Below are positions 24,166 through 33,212 of a stretch of DNA of 64,000 nt, one piece after another. Source of the DNA: Geminocystis sp. NIES-3709 (GTDB taxonomy: Bacteria > Cyanobacteriota > Cyanobacteriia > Cyanobacteriales > Cyanobacteriaceae); NCBI RefSeq assembly GCF_001548115.1, contig NZ_AP014821.1, forward strand, positions 744,001 to 808,000, written 5' to 3'. Position numbers and translations under genes: made by a program. The first letter of the stretch is position 1. Each line of letters starts with the position of its first letter. The notes beneath the pieces were generated by a model that made no database searches, was not told the origin of the DNA, and saw nothing but the letters and a program-made list of their open reading frames with translations.

Positions 24166-27100
24166 TTAATTTTTCCATATTTTTCTTACTCTAGGAAATA
24201 CACTATTTAAGGAGTTATCTTTCCATTTATTTAAAATTTCAGGAATAAATTCTTCTTTTTTTATCTCTTGATAGTATTTATATAAACAGTTGGCTAAATA
24301 TGAACAATACTCCATGTATTGAGGAATATCTTTAACATCAATTTTACGGTTTATATCATAATTAAATATTTTCCACCAAGTCCAGTTATCAGGTAATTGC
24401 GTTTCTTCTAATAAATATTCTAATCCGATTAATATTGATTCTAATTGGCTTTGAGTTAAGATATTTGGCAACATTGAAATCATATTTCCTAAAGTATAAA
24501 CAGCAAGACTAAATTTTGCTTCTCGATAATAAATAACTTTACTAATTAACTCATTTAAAAGGTTTTCTGGTGGATGTTTAATTTGTTCTTGATGACTAAA
24601 CATTAACCAAATTTCTATTGCGTTAACTGCACTATTTATTTCATTTTTATCTAATGAAGATAAAGCAAATATTAATTTTCTCGCAATCTCATTTACATCA
24701 AGATTTTCATCAATAAATAACATTATGGGAAAAACTGATAACATAGAAATTTTGTTATTTTTACAATCATCAATTAGTTCTTTTATTTGTATTTTTAAAT
24801 TATCCTCAGAATTTTTTAATCTTGGTAAAATTACTCTTGATAAGCAATTATCTATTTGAGTAATTACATCTAACAAAAGATTCCTAAATAAATGATTTTT
24901 TTGAGAATATATCTTTATAAAAACACTTTTATTATCTGTCCAAAGATCATTAATTATTGTGAAAAAATATTGTATATTATCTTCTGTCCAATTTATATAT
25001 TTATTGTTATCTTCAAGTTTTTGGTTTAAAGGAAGACTAGCATAAAAAAGATTCCTTAAAGACTCATTTAATTGGTCAAAATCAGCGTTTGAATTAAATC
25101 GGAAGTTTTTTATATTTTCTAAGTTTTTGATGATAGATTGAGAGATGACATCTTTTGCTATTCCTTGTTGTTCTTCGGGTAGTGAAAGTATAATATATGG
25201 ACGATAAATTTTATCAATATCTTTTGGTAGATTATTCTCTCGTTGTGAATACAGAGCTTTGGCAAATAGATTCTCTTGCTCAAAAGTTAATCCTTTGATT
25301 ATATATAATTGTATTAACCTAGAAATAGCTCTTTTTCTAGCTTCACCATTATCATTTTGAATAACATTAATTAATCTTTCAATAGCTTCATTCCACTGTG
25401 TTCGATCAAAATTATCATCCAGAGTAAAATCTTGAGGGAATTCAATATAGTAGAATGGTTCTTTAAAAATATTTGGATGTGAACAGACAAAGCCAGTTTC
25501 TCCTACCATTGGCAAAGATAAAAGAGTATTGAGCTTATTGATAATGTCAGATGAAAGCAAAACATAAAATAAGTGTTTAAAAAGTAAACATGGCAAATTA
25601 TGTACAGCATAAATTTGTCTAAATGACTCTATGTTGTACATTTTTACCGCTAAGTTAAACACTTTTTTTAATTGCTCATTATTTAAACGAATACACAAAC
25701 AAGACAATACCTCAGTAAATACAGGTAGTCTTGAATATAAATATTCGTTTGTGAAAATAGCATTTTTTCTTAAATTGGATAACTGTTCAATTACTTTGTA
25801 GAAAAATCCATAAAGTAACTCAAAAAGATTATCGATATATTCTTGCGGTAAAAGAGCAATATCAACAAAACTTAACCAATCTTTGATCTTTTTTTGATCA
25901 TCTAATTGAATTAAAGTTAAAAGAGAAAATTCTGGTAAATAGGTAAGTGTCCATTTTGAAGCATTTATGATATGTTTTTGATGCCCTTTTATATTATTCA
26001 AAGAAAAAGGAATACCACCTTCTTGCAAAATTCTGATTGATTCAAATGCCGGGCGAAGATCGGATAATAATGATGAATTATCGTCACCATAACGAATAGT
26101 TGTAAATTTTTCATAAGGTAAAAATCCTCTTGTTTCTTCTATTTGTTGTCTAATTTGAGGTGGAGGACGATCAACTATTTGTGCTAAAGTTTCTATTTCT
26201 ATATGTGGGTTACAATAATATTGATTTAAGGTTTCCCACCTGTCTCTATTCTCATCAGGTTCAAAAATATCTTCCCATTTTCCTTGACTGAATAGAATTT
26301 GTTGTTTTATTTCTAAATTTAAAAGCATTGTCCAACCTTCTTGAGATAAAAGGGAATAATTGATTTCATAAGGCTGAATAGAAAAACGTATTTTTGTCAA
26401 TATTTTTTCCGTTATTTTTTTAGCTTCTTTTAATTCCCCTATTTGAGCTAGTATCGATGCTCTTTTTACTTCCCAAAAATCAGGTATTAAATTTAAGTTT
26501 GATTCCCATTCCTCGACTAAATTGGCAACTAAATCATATTCCAAACGGGATAAATGATATAAACACTGTTCATAAATCCAACGTGAATGCCAGACAGAAT
26601 CCATACTAACTATTTGTTTAAGCCTATTTCTCCATAATTCAAAATCATCTTTATTCTGAATTTCTCTGGCATTTTTTAACAATCCAAAAGCTAAATCTAC
26701 CCAAGCGTTAGTAATCTTATTCCAATCCCAATCTTTTCCTTGATATTTTTCGTTATCTGGAGTAATAATTTCTTGATTATTCTTGTTATCTTTCTCTTGA
26801 TTTTGAGTTGAGTTATCGAAATTAATTAACTCAGGATAAGGGTTAAATTTTTCAACAATTGAGGTTAGTTTTTCTTCAATAGATGAATTAACAACAAGAA
26901 TAAGAGGGGTTAGAGGGATTAATATTTTTTCTAATCGCCAATTTAACTCGTAAATCAAATATAAGTTACTTGGAGCGTCTAAATCGTTAAATTGTTCAAA
27001 AATTAATCCAATCCATTCTTTTGTATAATTCCAAAGTCTATCTCTATATTTTTTCGGTAAAATAACCCAACCGTTATACTTCTCATAATCTTCTCTATTT

Positions 27101-27336
27101 TTTTGCCATGTATCCAGAAAATATTTTAGTCCATCAACAGACAACCATTTACCGTAAATATATTTTTGTGCTTTTTCATCATATTTTCTATGACTTAATA
27201 ACTTAGAATTGTTTTCTAATTCAATTTGTGTCATTGAACTATAACCATGACTAGATAATGATTCTAATGCTGGTGGAATTGTAGGTAAATCTTGACTCGG
27301 TGTTAAATCTTTTTTCATCATCTTCACTTTAACCAA
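24166..27336 (-). CDS. Large unknown protein coupled to SIR2
   Basis: 1056 aa, unrecognised. Predominantly helical with many leucines and repeated short helices (for example LKEAKKITEKILTKIRFSIQ, IAQIGELKEAKK), suggesting a TPR/HEAT-like superhelical scaffold in the middle, and no obvious catalytic motif. W-rich N-terminal piece contains YIYGKWLSVDGLKYFLDTW. Its start overlaps the end of the SIR2 gene by 13 bp and its stop is one base from the helicase start, so it is a stoichiometric partner. A sensor or adaptor that switches SIR2 on is a reasonable inference. An alternative start MKKDLTP is a few codons downstream. Confidence 0.6.
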   Translation of the reverse strand: MVKVKMMKKDLTPSQDLPTIPPALESLSSHGYSSMTQIELENNSKLLSHRKYDEKAQKYIYGKWLSVDGLKYFLDTWQKNREDYEKYNGWVILPKKYRDRLWNYTKEWIGLIFEQFNDLDAPSNLYLIYELNWRLEKILIPLTPLILVVNSSIEEKLTSIVEKFNPYPELINFDNSTQNQEKDNKNNQEIITPDNEKYQGKDWDWNKITNAWVDLAFGLLKNAREIQNKDDFELWRNRLKQIVSMDSVWHSRWIYEQCLYHLSRLEYDLVANLVEEWESNLNLIPDFWEVKRASILAQIGELKEAKKITEKILTKIRFSIQPYEINYSLLSQEGWTMLLNLEIKQQILFSQGKWEDIFEPDENRDRWETLNQYYCNPHIEIETLAQIVDRPPPQIRQQIEETRGFLPYEKFTTIRYGDDNSSLLSDLRPAFESIRILQEGGIPFSLNNIKGHQKHIINASKWTLTYLPEFSLLTLIQLDDQKKIKDWLSFVDIALLPQEYIDNLFELLYGFFYKVIEQLSNLRKNAIFTNEYLYSRLPVFTEVLSCLCIRLNNEQLKKVFNLAVKMYNIESFRQIYAVHNLPCLLFKHLFYVLLSSDIINKLNTLLSLPMVGETGFVCSHPNIFKEPFYYIEFPQDFTLDDNFDRTQWNEAIERLINVIQNDNGEARKRAISRLIQLYIIKGLTFEQENLFAKALYSQRENNLPKDIDKIYRPYIILSLPEEQQGIAKDVISQSIIKNLENIKNFRFNSNADFDQLNESLRNLFYASLPLNQKLEDNNKYINWTEDNIQYFFTIINDLWTDNKSVFIKIYSQKNHLFRNLLLDVITQIDNCLSRVILPRLKNSEDNLKIQIKELIDDCKNNKISMLSVFPIMLFIDENLDVNEIARKLIFALSSLDKNEINSAVNAIEIWLMFSHQEQIKHPPENLLNELISKVIYYREAKFSLAVYTLGNMISMLPNILTQSQLESILIGLEYLLEETQLPDNWTWWKIFNYDINRKIDVKDIPQYMEYCSYLANCLYKYYQEIKKEEFIPEILNKWKDNSLNSVFPRVRKIWKN

Positions 27337-28226
27337 TCTTTTAAATTAGGTGATTTTCCGTACTTTAAATTCCATAAAAACCATTCTATGGCTTTAGAAT
27401 GTCTAATATTTGAGTCGTGGTACTTATCTTTAGGAAATAAGGACGATAAATCTATTGTAGTTATTTTTCTTTGTTTTAATACTCCTTTTTGATAGTCAGA
27501 AATATTTAAAATTCCACAAAGATAAATAGGAGGGCTGTATTCACCCAGATTACTTCTTACCCATTCTATCCAGTTTAAAAAATTAGGATCTTCTCCTGAA
27601 AAACCGATTAAACAGAAAGCATTTTCCATAATCGATTGTTGTACTAAGTTAACAAAAGGAGCAAATTTTCGGGGATATTCTTGATAATCTTTCTTAGTGA
27701 AAATAAATGGACGATAAGATTCAAAACTACCATGTAATTTGACAATTCTGGGCTTCATTCGCCCTGGAATATCAGAGGGATTATAAATGATCTCAAATTT
27801 TTTGTTAGGGACAAAAGTTCTTTCCAACAACGTGTCATAATTTGTAGTGAAAATATCAGACCAAGGTAATGATAATAATAACTTGTGTAGTTTACTAGGA
27901 TCGTATTGTTTGTCTGGAATAGAATCAATTAAAAATTGTTCTAATTGTTGTCTGCCAAAAACATTCTCATATTGACTGGCTAATTCCAAAGCATCAAAAT
28001 TATCTAAAACACTATCAGGTAAATGAGTTAAATTATCACGCATTTGTTTTTCTAAATCCCACCATGAAGGGAATTTAGTACTGACAGATGATGAAATCGG
28101 ATCTGCATTGCGACTAAAACCTGCCCCCACCATAACGGAGGCTTGTCCAAATTCTCTACCACACCAAAGCCTTCTACGAATTTGTTCTACATGATGTTGA
28201 TCTGAAAAAGTGATTTCTTTTGACAT
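27324..28226 (-). CDS. SIR2-family NADase-like effector
   Basis: 300 aa, SIR2_2 type. NAD-binding GAGFSRNAD at residues 34-42, TTNYDTLLE at 127-135, catalytic His in KLHGSF (H165) and GFSGEDPNF at 208-216, all in the expected order. No zinc finger, so it is not a classical deacetylase. Related SIR2 proteins in Thoeris, DSR and Sir2/HerA systems deplete NAD to abort infection. Here it follows the methylase by 7 bp and overlaps the 1056-aa gene, indicating a toxic effector arm of this operon (inference from family and context). Confidence 0.85.
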   Translation of the reverse strand: MSKEITFSDQHHVEQIRRRLWCGREFGQASVMVGAGFSRNADPISSSVSTKFPSWWDLEKQMRDNLTHLPDSVLDNFDALELASQYENVFGRQQLEQFLIDSIPDKQYDPSKLHKLLLSLPWSDIFTTNYDTLLERTFVPNKKFEIIYNPSDIPGRMKPRIVKLHGSFESYRPFIFTKKDYQEYPRKFAPFVNLVQQSIMENAFCLIGFSGEDPNFLNWIEWVRSNLGEYSPPIYLCGILNISDYQKGVLKQRKITTIDLSSLFPKDKYHDSNIRHSKAIEWFLWNLKYGKSPNLKDWLK

Positions 28227-28233
28227 ACTTTAA

Positions 28234-31200
28234 TTACTCAATGGGAAAACTAGGGATTGTTTCATCAATCATCGTCATTAATTTAATAGTTTCTGAGAGG
28301 ACAATTATAATCTTCTGATAATGAAGAATATCATCATCAGAAAGTGTCCTTCCTTTCCTATCTTTCAGCCATTTATGACATACTTGATAACCGCCAATAT
28401 AAAAATTCCATACTTTCTCATTAATTCCTTCAAAACCTTCTTTTTTATTAATCATCACTACCCCATCAATATATTTAGGATAACCAGAAGCTACCGTTCG
28501 ATCGCCCTTATCAATAAAAGTAGTGATTAACTTATCTAATTTAGGAGAAGTCATTAAGTGTAATTGTACTAACTGCTCTCCTAATGCTGATAATTCAGTG
28601 AATAATTGCTTATTACTGGTTAATGGCACTCTGGGAAAGTCTATCTTGAGAAACTCTGCATAACGACGGCGATAAGTAGGAGAATGAAAAACTGCATAAA
28701 TGTAATAAAATATCGCTTCTGATGTCGGTAAATAACCTAGTTTTGATTTTATTTTATTAAGAAATTCTGGTGAGAAATTAGCCCTTTTTTCTTGTTGTAA
28801 TTCTTGAGGTTTTTCTGTGTCTGGATAAAGATAAAGAGGAAATGTATAACCACGTTCTTTACTTTTATTAGAAATACAACTATCGTCAATTACATTATCA
28901 AAAACTAAAATATGTTTCCATTCATCGCTTATTATTTGTCGGCATAAATGAAATGCTATATTATTTCCAAATAACATATTTTTCATTGTTTCAAAACGCC
29001 AACGCCATAACAATTTATTACTAAAAATAGTAAATTTTATATCAAAAGGACGATAACTTATTTTGATAAAACTTTCAAAAAGTTTATTATGTTGTTCTAT
29101 CAATTTTTTATTTTCAATTATCCACTTAGCATAATTTTTTCCTAAATTATATTTATTTTTTAATTCTATTTCTTTATAATTTTTTTGTAAAAAATCTATT
29201 AATCTATCTTCCAATATTTCTTTTTTTTCAGCGATAATAAAAGAATCTCCCATTGTTACAATTCCATTTGAGTATACTAGAAATATTTGATTAATCAATA
29301 ACATTTTTTCATATTCTTCTCGTCCTGTTTCATCTCTGTCTATGAAAAAATAATATGGGTTAGAAAAACTTATTGATTTTAACATTGATGTTTTTAAACT
29401 TTGCTTTAGTAAAATGTTATATTTTAAGTCTCTTTCACCCCATAAATCACTATATTTTACTTGTCCTAATTCTGTTTTGTCTATATGATTTTTTATGAAT
29501 AAATTTATTGATACTCCTTGTCTAATATCAAAAACATTTTTATCAGGAGTACCGTCGGGACAAATCTCTTGTCTGTTTGAATTTCCATGTAAATTTAAAA
29601 CATTAATATCGTTAAATGTACTTAATAAATTCCAACGCATTCCTCTAAAAGTAGGATTATCTAAAAAAGTATGAGGATTAATAAAAGCTAAAATACCTTG
29701 TCCAGATTTATCAATTCGCCATTGAGAAAATCGAATAAATTTAACATAATCATCTTGTAACCAGTGTTTTCGTTCTCGAAAATGTTCACCATTAATATAC
29801 TTATAATCTTCTATTAAATTAGTAATCCATTCATTATTGTTTTCTGAAATACCAGAGTAGGGAGGATTACCAATTATCACCATAATTGGCTCTTGTTTCT
29901 TAATCTTTGAACCAGCTTTTGCTTCCTCTGCAATTAATTCTTCCATATGGGGAATAGCAAGAGTTAATTGTTCCTTTTCTTCCCTTAATTTAATATCTTC
30001 TAAGGTGTTAATTAAATAAACTCCTAACCGTTTTCCACTGTTAAACTCATAGCCTGTTTCTTCTAAGAAAAGCCCTAATTTTAGATGACAAATTGAATAA
30101 GGAGCAACCAATAATTCAAAGCCAAATATTCTCGGTAATAATCTCTCAGTAACATAACCTGACCATGATTTATCTTCTAATCCTTCCGTCAATGCTTCTG
30201 GATTTTCTTGATACCTTTGATGAATTAACTGAAATATCCATAATAAAAATGTACCAGTACCACAAGCCGGGTCTAAAATCATTATTTCGGGATCAGCAAT
30301 GCCCAATGGTTTATTAAACTTATCCTTAATCAATTCATCAACTGATCGAACCATGTAACTTACTACAGGCTCAGGGGTGTAATAAACACCTCGTCTTTCC
30401 CTCATTCTTGGTTTATAGGCTTTAAGGAAGTCTTCATAAAATCTGATGACAATATCCTCACGATTCATTTTGTTACGAAAATCAGCAAGGATAGCATCCA
30501 TTTTCGCCGCCCTTAAAATAGCAAAGGCTTCGGTGATACAGTCGATTAATTCATCTCCTAATTCTTCAGGTTTTCGCTCTGAAATATCTTTAAATAACTG
30601 TCTCAGGAAAGGATTAGTTTCTGGTAGTTTATCCCATGCGCCTTGACGGTAAAAATCTAATTTAGGGTTTTTCACATAACTAAATACCCTTGCTGTAAAT
30701 AAACCGTAGGCGATCGTTTGAGCGTAAATATCAGCAAAACTGTACTCTTTCTCATCATCAGAATTTAACTTGAGGTTAGGCAATAATTCCTTTTGAAAGC
30801 TCTTGAGTAATTTATGTAAATAACCGTCTTCTGTTTCTGAATGATAAACCGAGGGTATAACCTGTTCAATGCGTTGGGTAACGATCGCCAATTCTTCAGC
30901 TAATTCTTTAGCAGTAACAGCAGGTTTATAGAATATCCAATCTACTTGGGGAACAAAAGCAATAGGTTTTTCTATAATTTTATTAGCTATTACTAATTGT
31001 TCTAAATGTAGTCTTCCTAATCTAGCTAATAAATCAGCATCATCATAACTAAAAGATTGAATGCTACGTTGTCTTAATTTACTCTCAGTCGGTAAAATAA
31101 AAGCTGTCCTTCCGTTATCTGTTGAAGGAAATAAAAGGTACATTACAGGCTGATTTTCTGCGGTACTCTTGATATAATGCCCTCTAATTACTTTATCTTG

Positions 31201-31452
31201 TTCATCACTACTAAAAAACTGTTTTACCTCATTATCACTGGTTAACTCATTTAATTCTGGGTAAAAGGATACTGCAATGGGACAAGTATCTTCGGCATCG
31301 TTTTCAGCGTTGGCAGGACGTAAATACCAGAATCTACTTCCTTGAGGGTCTTTTTGATGGACAGGATAATTCAGTAACTGACACAGAGATTCTACTCTTT
31401 CTTGCTGAGTACCAGTAATAATCGATCGTAATTGAGTCTTTGTAATAGTCAT
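28234..31452 (-). CDS. N6-adenine DNA methyltransferase, type ISP/IIG-like
   Basis: 1072 aa. SAM motif I is ILDPACGTGTFLLW (about residues 394-407) and the catalytic motif IV is IGNPPYSG (about 528-535), the gamma-class N6-adenine order. The preceding block YKPRMRERRGVYYTPEPVVS is characteristic of type ISP enzymes. The C-terminal ~350 residues (FPLYLYPDTE, FHSPTYRRRYAEFLKIDFPR) form the target-recognition region. The N-terminal ~300 residues lack the nuclease and DEAD helicase found in full ISP enzymes; a separate helicase is encoded three genes later. Probably marks self DNA for the operon. Confidence 0.85.
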   Translation of the reverse strand: MTITKTQLRSIITGTQQERVESLCQLLNYPVHQKDPQGSRFWYLRPANAENDAEDTCPIAVSFYPELNELTSDNEVKQFFSSDEQDKVIRGHYIKSTAENQPVMYLLFPSTDNGRTAFILPTESKLRQRSIQSFSYDDADLLARLGRLHLEQLVIANKIIEKPIAFVPQVDWIFYKPAVTAKELAEELAIVTQRIEQVIPSVYHSETEDGYLHKLLKSFQKELLPNLKLNSDDEKEYSFADIYAQTIAYGLFTARVFSYVKNPKLDFYRQGAWDKLPETNPFLRQLFKDISERKPEELGDELIDCITEAFAILRAAKMDAILADFRNKMNREDIVIRFYEDFLKAYKPRMRERRGVYYTPEPVVSYMVRSVDELIKDKFNKPLGIADPEIMILDPACGTGTFLLWIFQLIHQRYQENPEALTEGLEDKSWSGYVTERLLPRIFGFELLVAPYSICHLKLGLFLEETGYEFNSGKRLGVYLINTLEDIKLREEKEQLTLAIPHMEELIAEEAKAGSKIKKQEPIMVIIGNPPYSGISENNNEWITNLIEDYKYINGEHFRERKHWLQDDYVKFIRFSQWRIDKSGQGILAFINPHTFLDNPTFRGMRWNLLSTFNDINVLNLHGNSNRQEICPDGTPDKNVFDIRQGVSINLFIKNHIDKTELGQVKYSDLWGERDLKYNILLKQSLKTSMLKSISFSNPYYFFIDRDETGREEYEKMLLINQIFLVYSNGIVTMGDSFIIAEKKEILEDRLIDFLQKNYKEIELKNKYNLGKNYAKWIIENKKLIEQHNKLFESFIKISYRPFDIKFTIFSNKLLWRWRFETMKNMLFGNNIAFHLCRQIISDEWKHILVFDNVIDDSCISNKSKERGYTFPLYLYPDTEKPQELQQEKRANFSPEFLNKIKSKLGYLPTSEAIFYYIYAVFHSPTYRRRYAEFLKIDFPRVPLTSNKQLFTELSALGEQLVQLHLMTSPKLDKLITTFIDKGDRTVASGYPKYIDGVVMINKKEGFEGINEKVWNFYIGGYQVCHKWLKDRKGRTLSDDDILHYQKIIIVLSETIKLMTMIDETIPSFPIE

Positions 31453-31462
31453 TTTTTACCCC

Positions 31463-31942
31463 TTATTTTTTACGAATCATAATGCACTCATAACTAGCAG
31501 AAGAACTAAAAGAACTGGTGGCTCTACGACAATCGGTTGCTTTCCATCCTAATTGACCATATTTATTCATTTCTTCATCGAAGACATAATCAGAAGGAGA
31601 TACTACTTGATATTCGTATTTTTCTGGGCTATTGATTTGACTGTTTAATTTATTTAATTCACTTAATTCACTTAATTGTTGAGAATTATTAGAGTTTAAT
31701 ATTTGTAATAAACTATATTGTTTATTGGCGTAAAATATATTAAATGCAATTCCTAAAATAAATAAACCAATAACAATAATTAAACTATTTTGTGTTCTGC
31801 TTATTTGTTTTTGTAATTCGTTGATATTGTTAGTGGAATTATCTTTCTGAATTTCTGTGAGTTTTTGATTAACTTTCTTGAGTTCATTTACTATTAGTAA
31901 ATTATCCTGAGTACTATTAGAATTAGAGTCTTGTATATTCAT
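31463..31942 (-). CDS. Coiled-coil membrane protein with DUF4177-like C-terminus
   Basis: 159 aa. Residues 15-50 form a coiled coil (NELKKVNQKLTEIQKDNS), 52-72 a single membrane helix (SLIIVIGLFILGIAFNIFYA), and the last ~55 residues (KYEYQVVSPSDYVFDEEMNK, YGQLGWKA, YECIMIRKK) match the DUF4177 fold (Y-E-Y-x-V ... N-G-W). Its stop is 11 bp before the methylase start on the same strand, so it heads the methylase/SIR2 operon or is its near neighbour. Role unknown; a membrane sensor is possible. Confidence 0.6.
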   Translation of the reverse strand: MNIQDSNSNSTQDNLLIVNELKKVNQKLTEIQKDNSTNNINELQKQISRTQNSLIIVIGLFILGIAFNIFYANKQYSLLQILNSNNSQQLSELSELNKLNSQINSPEKYEYQVVSPSDYVFDEEMNKYGQLGWKATDCRRATSSFSSSASYECIMIRKK

Positions 31943-32061
31943 ATAATTAATTACATTCTTTATAAATCCTTCTATCTAGTTATCAGTGGGAAATCTCTTA
32001 TTTATGCAGTAGCCTACAAAATTCTTTCTATACTTTATTTTGATGTGGAGGATCGAATAAA

Positions 32062-32202
32062 TCATGTTTTCTGTAATGACTCAATGCCTTTTTCTACCAA
32101 ATAGGCGGCAAGATTAGCAGTCGATCGCCCCTGAGACTTAGCCTGTTGTTGGAGGATTTCATGGACTTTATCAGTGAGGGTGAGATAAACTCGTTTGCTC
32201 AT
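32062..32202 (-). CDS. Small ribbon-helix-helix protein (46 aa)
   Basis: Encodes MSKRVYLTLTDKVHEILQQQ AKSQGRSTANLAAYLVEKGI plus six residues. The N-terminal strand (RVYLTLT), helix A and the G-R-S turn before helix B are the CopG/MetJ ribbon-helix-helix pattern. Likely an autoregulated transcription factor or antitoxin. It lies upstream of the 31463 gene on the same strand and could control the defence operon. Confidence 0.6.
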   Translation of the reverse strand: MSKRVYLTLTDKVHEILQQQAKSQGRSTANLAAYLVEKGIESLQKT

Positions 32203-32284
32203 AAATACATAAATCTTAATTTAGTTCAGCATATGCTAATTAGCTTCAGTCTGTTACTATTAAGCTCTAAATAGTTACTTTTTG

Positions 32285-32473
32285 TTACAATCCATTAATC
32301 ATAATATCGTAGCATTCAGACATAGTAGTAATTTCATTGTCGATAATGCAGATTTCTGTCAAGTTAGGGAAGTTAGGGGAGTCAGTGACGAGATAACGAT
32401 CGACAATCAGTAAGCTAGAGATAATCAGGAAGTAACCCAACAATAGTTTGTAGAAATTGTGCCATTTATTCAT
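32285..32473 (-). CDS. Small membrane protein
   Basis: 62 aa starting MNKWHNFYKLLLGYFLIISS, one membrane helix (residues 9-28) followed by a short acidic tail (ICIIDNEITTMSECYD). I chose ATG 32471-32473 because it overlaps the stop of the upstream Cys-rich gene (ATGAATAA), indicating coupling. A longer frame upstream would run through that gene. Function unknown. Confidence 0.45.
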   Translation of the reverse strand: MNKWHNFYKLLLGYFLIISSLLIVDRYLVTDSPNFPNLTEICIIDNEITTMSECYDIMINGL

Positions 32474-32813
32474 AAACTGTACCGCACTGAGGACAATCCC
32501 ATGATGTAGAATGTGAGGGGTAATGATAACCACAGTTTCCACACACACCAGTAAAAACAGGGTGATTATCCAATAACCATAACTGTCTCTCTATGCTTGG
32601 TTTATCTGGTAATTTAATCAACTCATCATCATAGTAAACATAACCTTCTGGACACCATTGTTCCTCATAGATATAGCTAGGGTCTAACCGATAATCAAGA
32701 CAATCATCCTCCACTCCAGAAGGATGGACTACACACACTAGATGAGGACTATTACTATAAAACTGACAGCGATGCCAACGGCACACTGCGCACACACACT
32801 TATCTATTTTCAT
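32466..32813 (-). CDS. Cysteine-rich zinc-ribbon-like protein
   Basis: 115 aa with two CxxC-type clusters: CVCAVCRWHRCQFYSN at residues 6-21 and, at the C-terminus, GVCGNCGYHYPSHSTSWDCP followed by QCGTVYE, a clear zinc ribbon (C-x-x-C ... C-x-x-C). Between them CPEGYVYYDDE. Similar small proteins recur on cyanobacterial mobile DNA. Function unknown; nucleic-acid or protein binding is likely. Palindrome copy 6 lies 38 bp upstream of its start, between it and the divergent 32907 gene. Confidence 0.55.
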   Translation of the reverse strand: MKIDKCVCAVCRWHRCQFYSNSPHLVCVVHPSGVEDDCLDYRLDPSYIYEEQWCPEGYVYYDDELIKLPDKPSIERQLWLLDNHPVFTGVCGNCGYHYPSHSTSWDCPQCGTVYE

Positions 32814-32851
32814 AGTGGTTGATGATGATAAGAATGATTCTAGTTTAGCAT

Positions 32852-32865
32852 TGTAAATATTTACA
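32852..32865. repeat. Palindrome TGTAAATATTTACA, copy 6
   Basis: Exact copy in the spacer between the divergent 32466 and 32907 genes, 41 bp before the latter's ATG, where it could act as an operator for either. Confidence 0.9.
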
Positions 32866-32906
32866 GTAAAATCATTGATGGTAAAATATTCTATCTCTAC
32901 TGATTG

Positions 32907-33149
32907 ATGCCCATAATTAAACTATTTATTACTATCCTATTACTACTGAGTTTATTTATTCTTCCTGTGTCTGCCGAAGAAAGCAAAAAACCAGAAACAG
33001 AACCATTACCCACCTGTGTAAAAACTGACTGTGACTGCAAAGACTTTAAAACTCAGGAAGAAGTCCCGAGAGTTCTCGATACCTTCCATGATGATTGTTT
33101 TAAGATCGAGATAAAGATGGTATTGCTTATGAAAGCTTACTTTAAATAA
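32907..33149 (+). pseudogene. Exported excalibur-domain protein, C-terminus frameshifted
   Basis: 80 aa as read, with a signal peptide (PIIKLFITILLLLSLFILPV SA). Then CDCKDFKTQEEVPRVLDTF, the start of an excalibur calcium-binding domain. The annotated frame then becomes nonsense (CFKIEIKMVLLMKAYFK), but the shifted frame of the same bases reads DRDKDGIAYESLL and stops at 33144-33146, which is the expected D-x-D-x-DG-x-A ending. A single indel near 33105 therefore splits the domain. It is either a recent loss or a sequencing slip. Start at ATG 32907 rather than the TTG before it. Confidence 0.6.
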
Positions 33150-33212
33150 TTTTATATCACTCTTTATAAAGTTTGTGATAATCTGTTATCAATACATTTA
33201 GAGGAGTCGGTA

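Noticed and set aside
19941-31452. DISARM, BREX or a standard type I restriction system
   Set aside because: No DrmA/DrmB (DUF1998), BrxC/PglZ, or HsdR/HsdS signatures were seen; the SIR2 and the 1056-aa protein do not belong to those sets.
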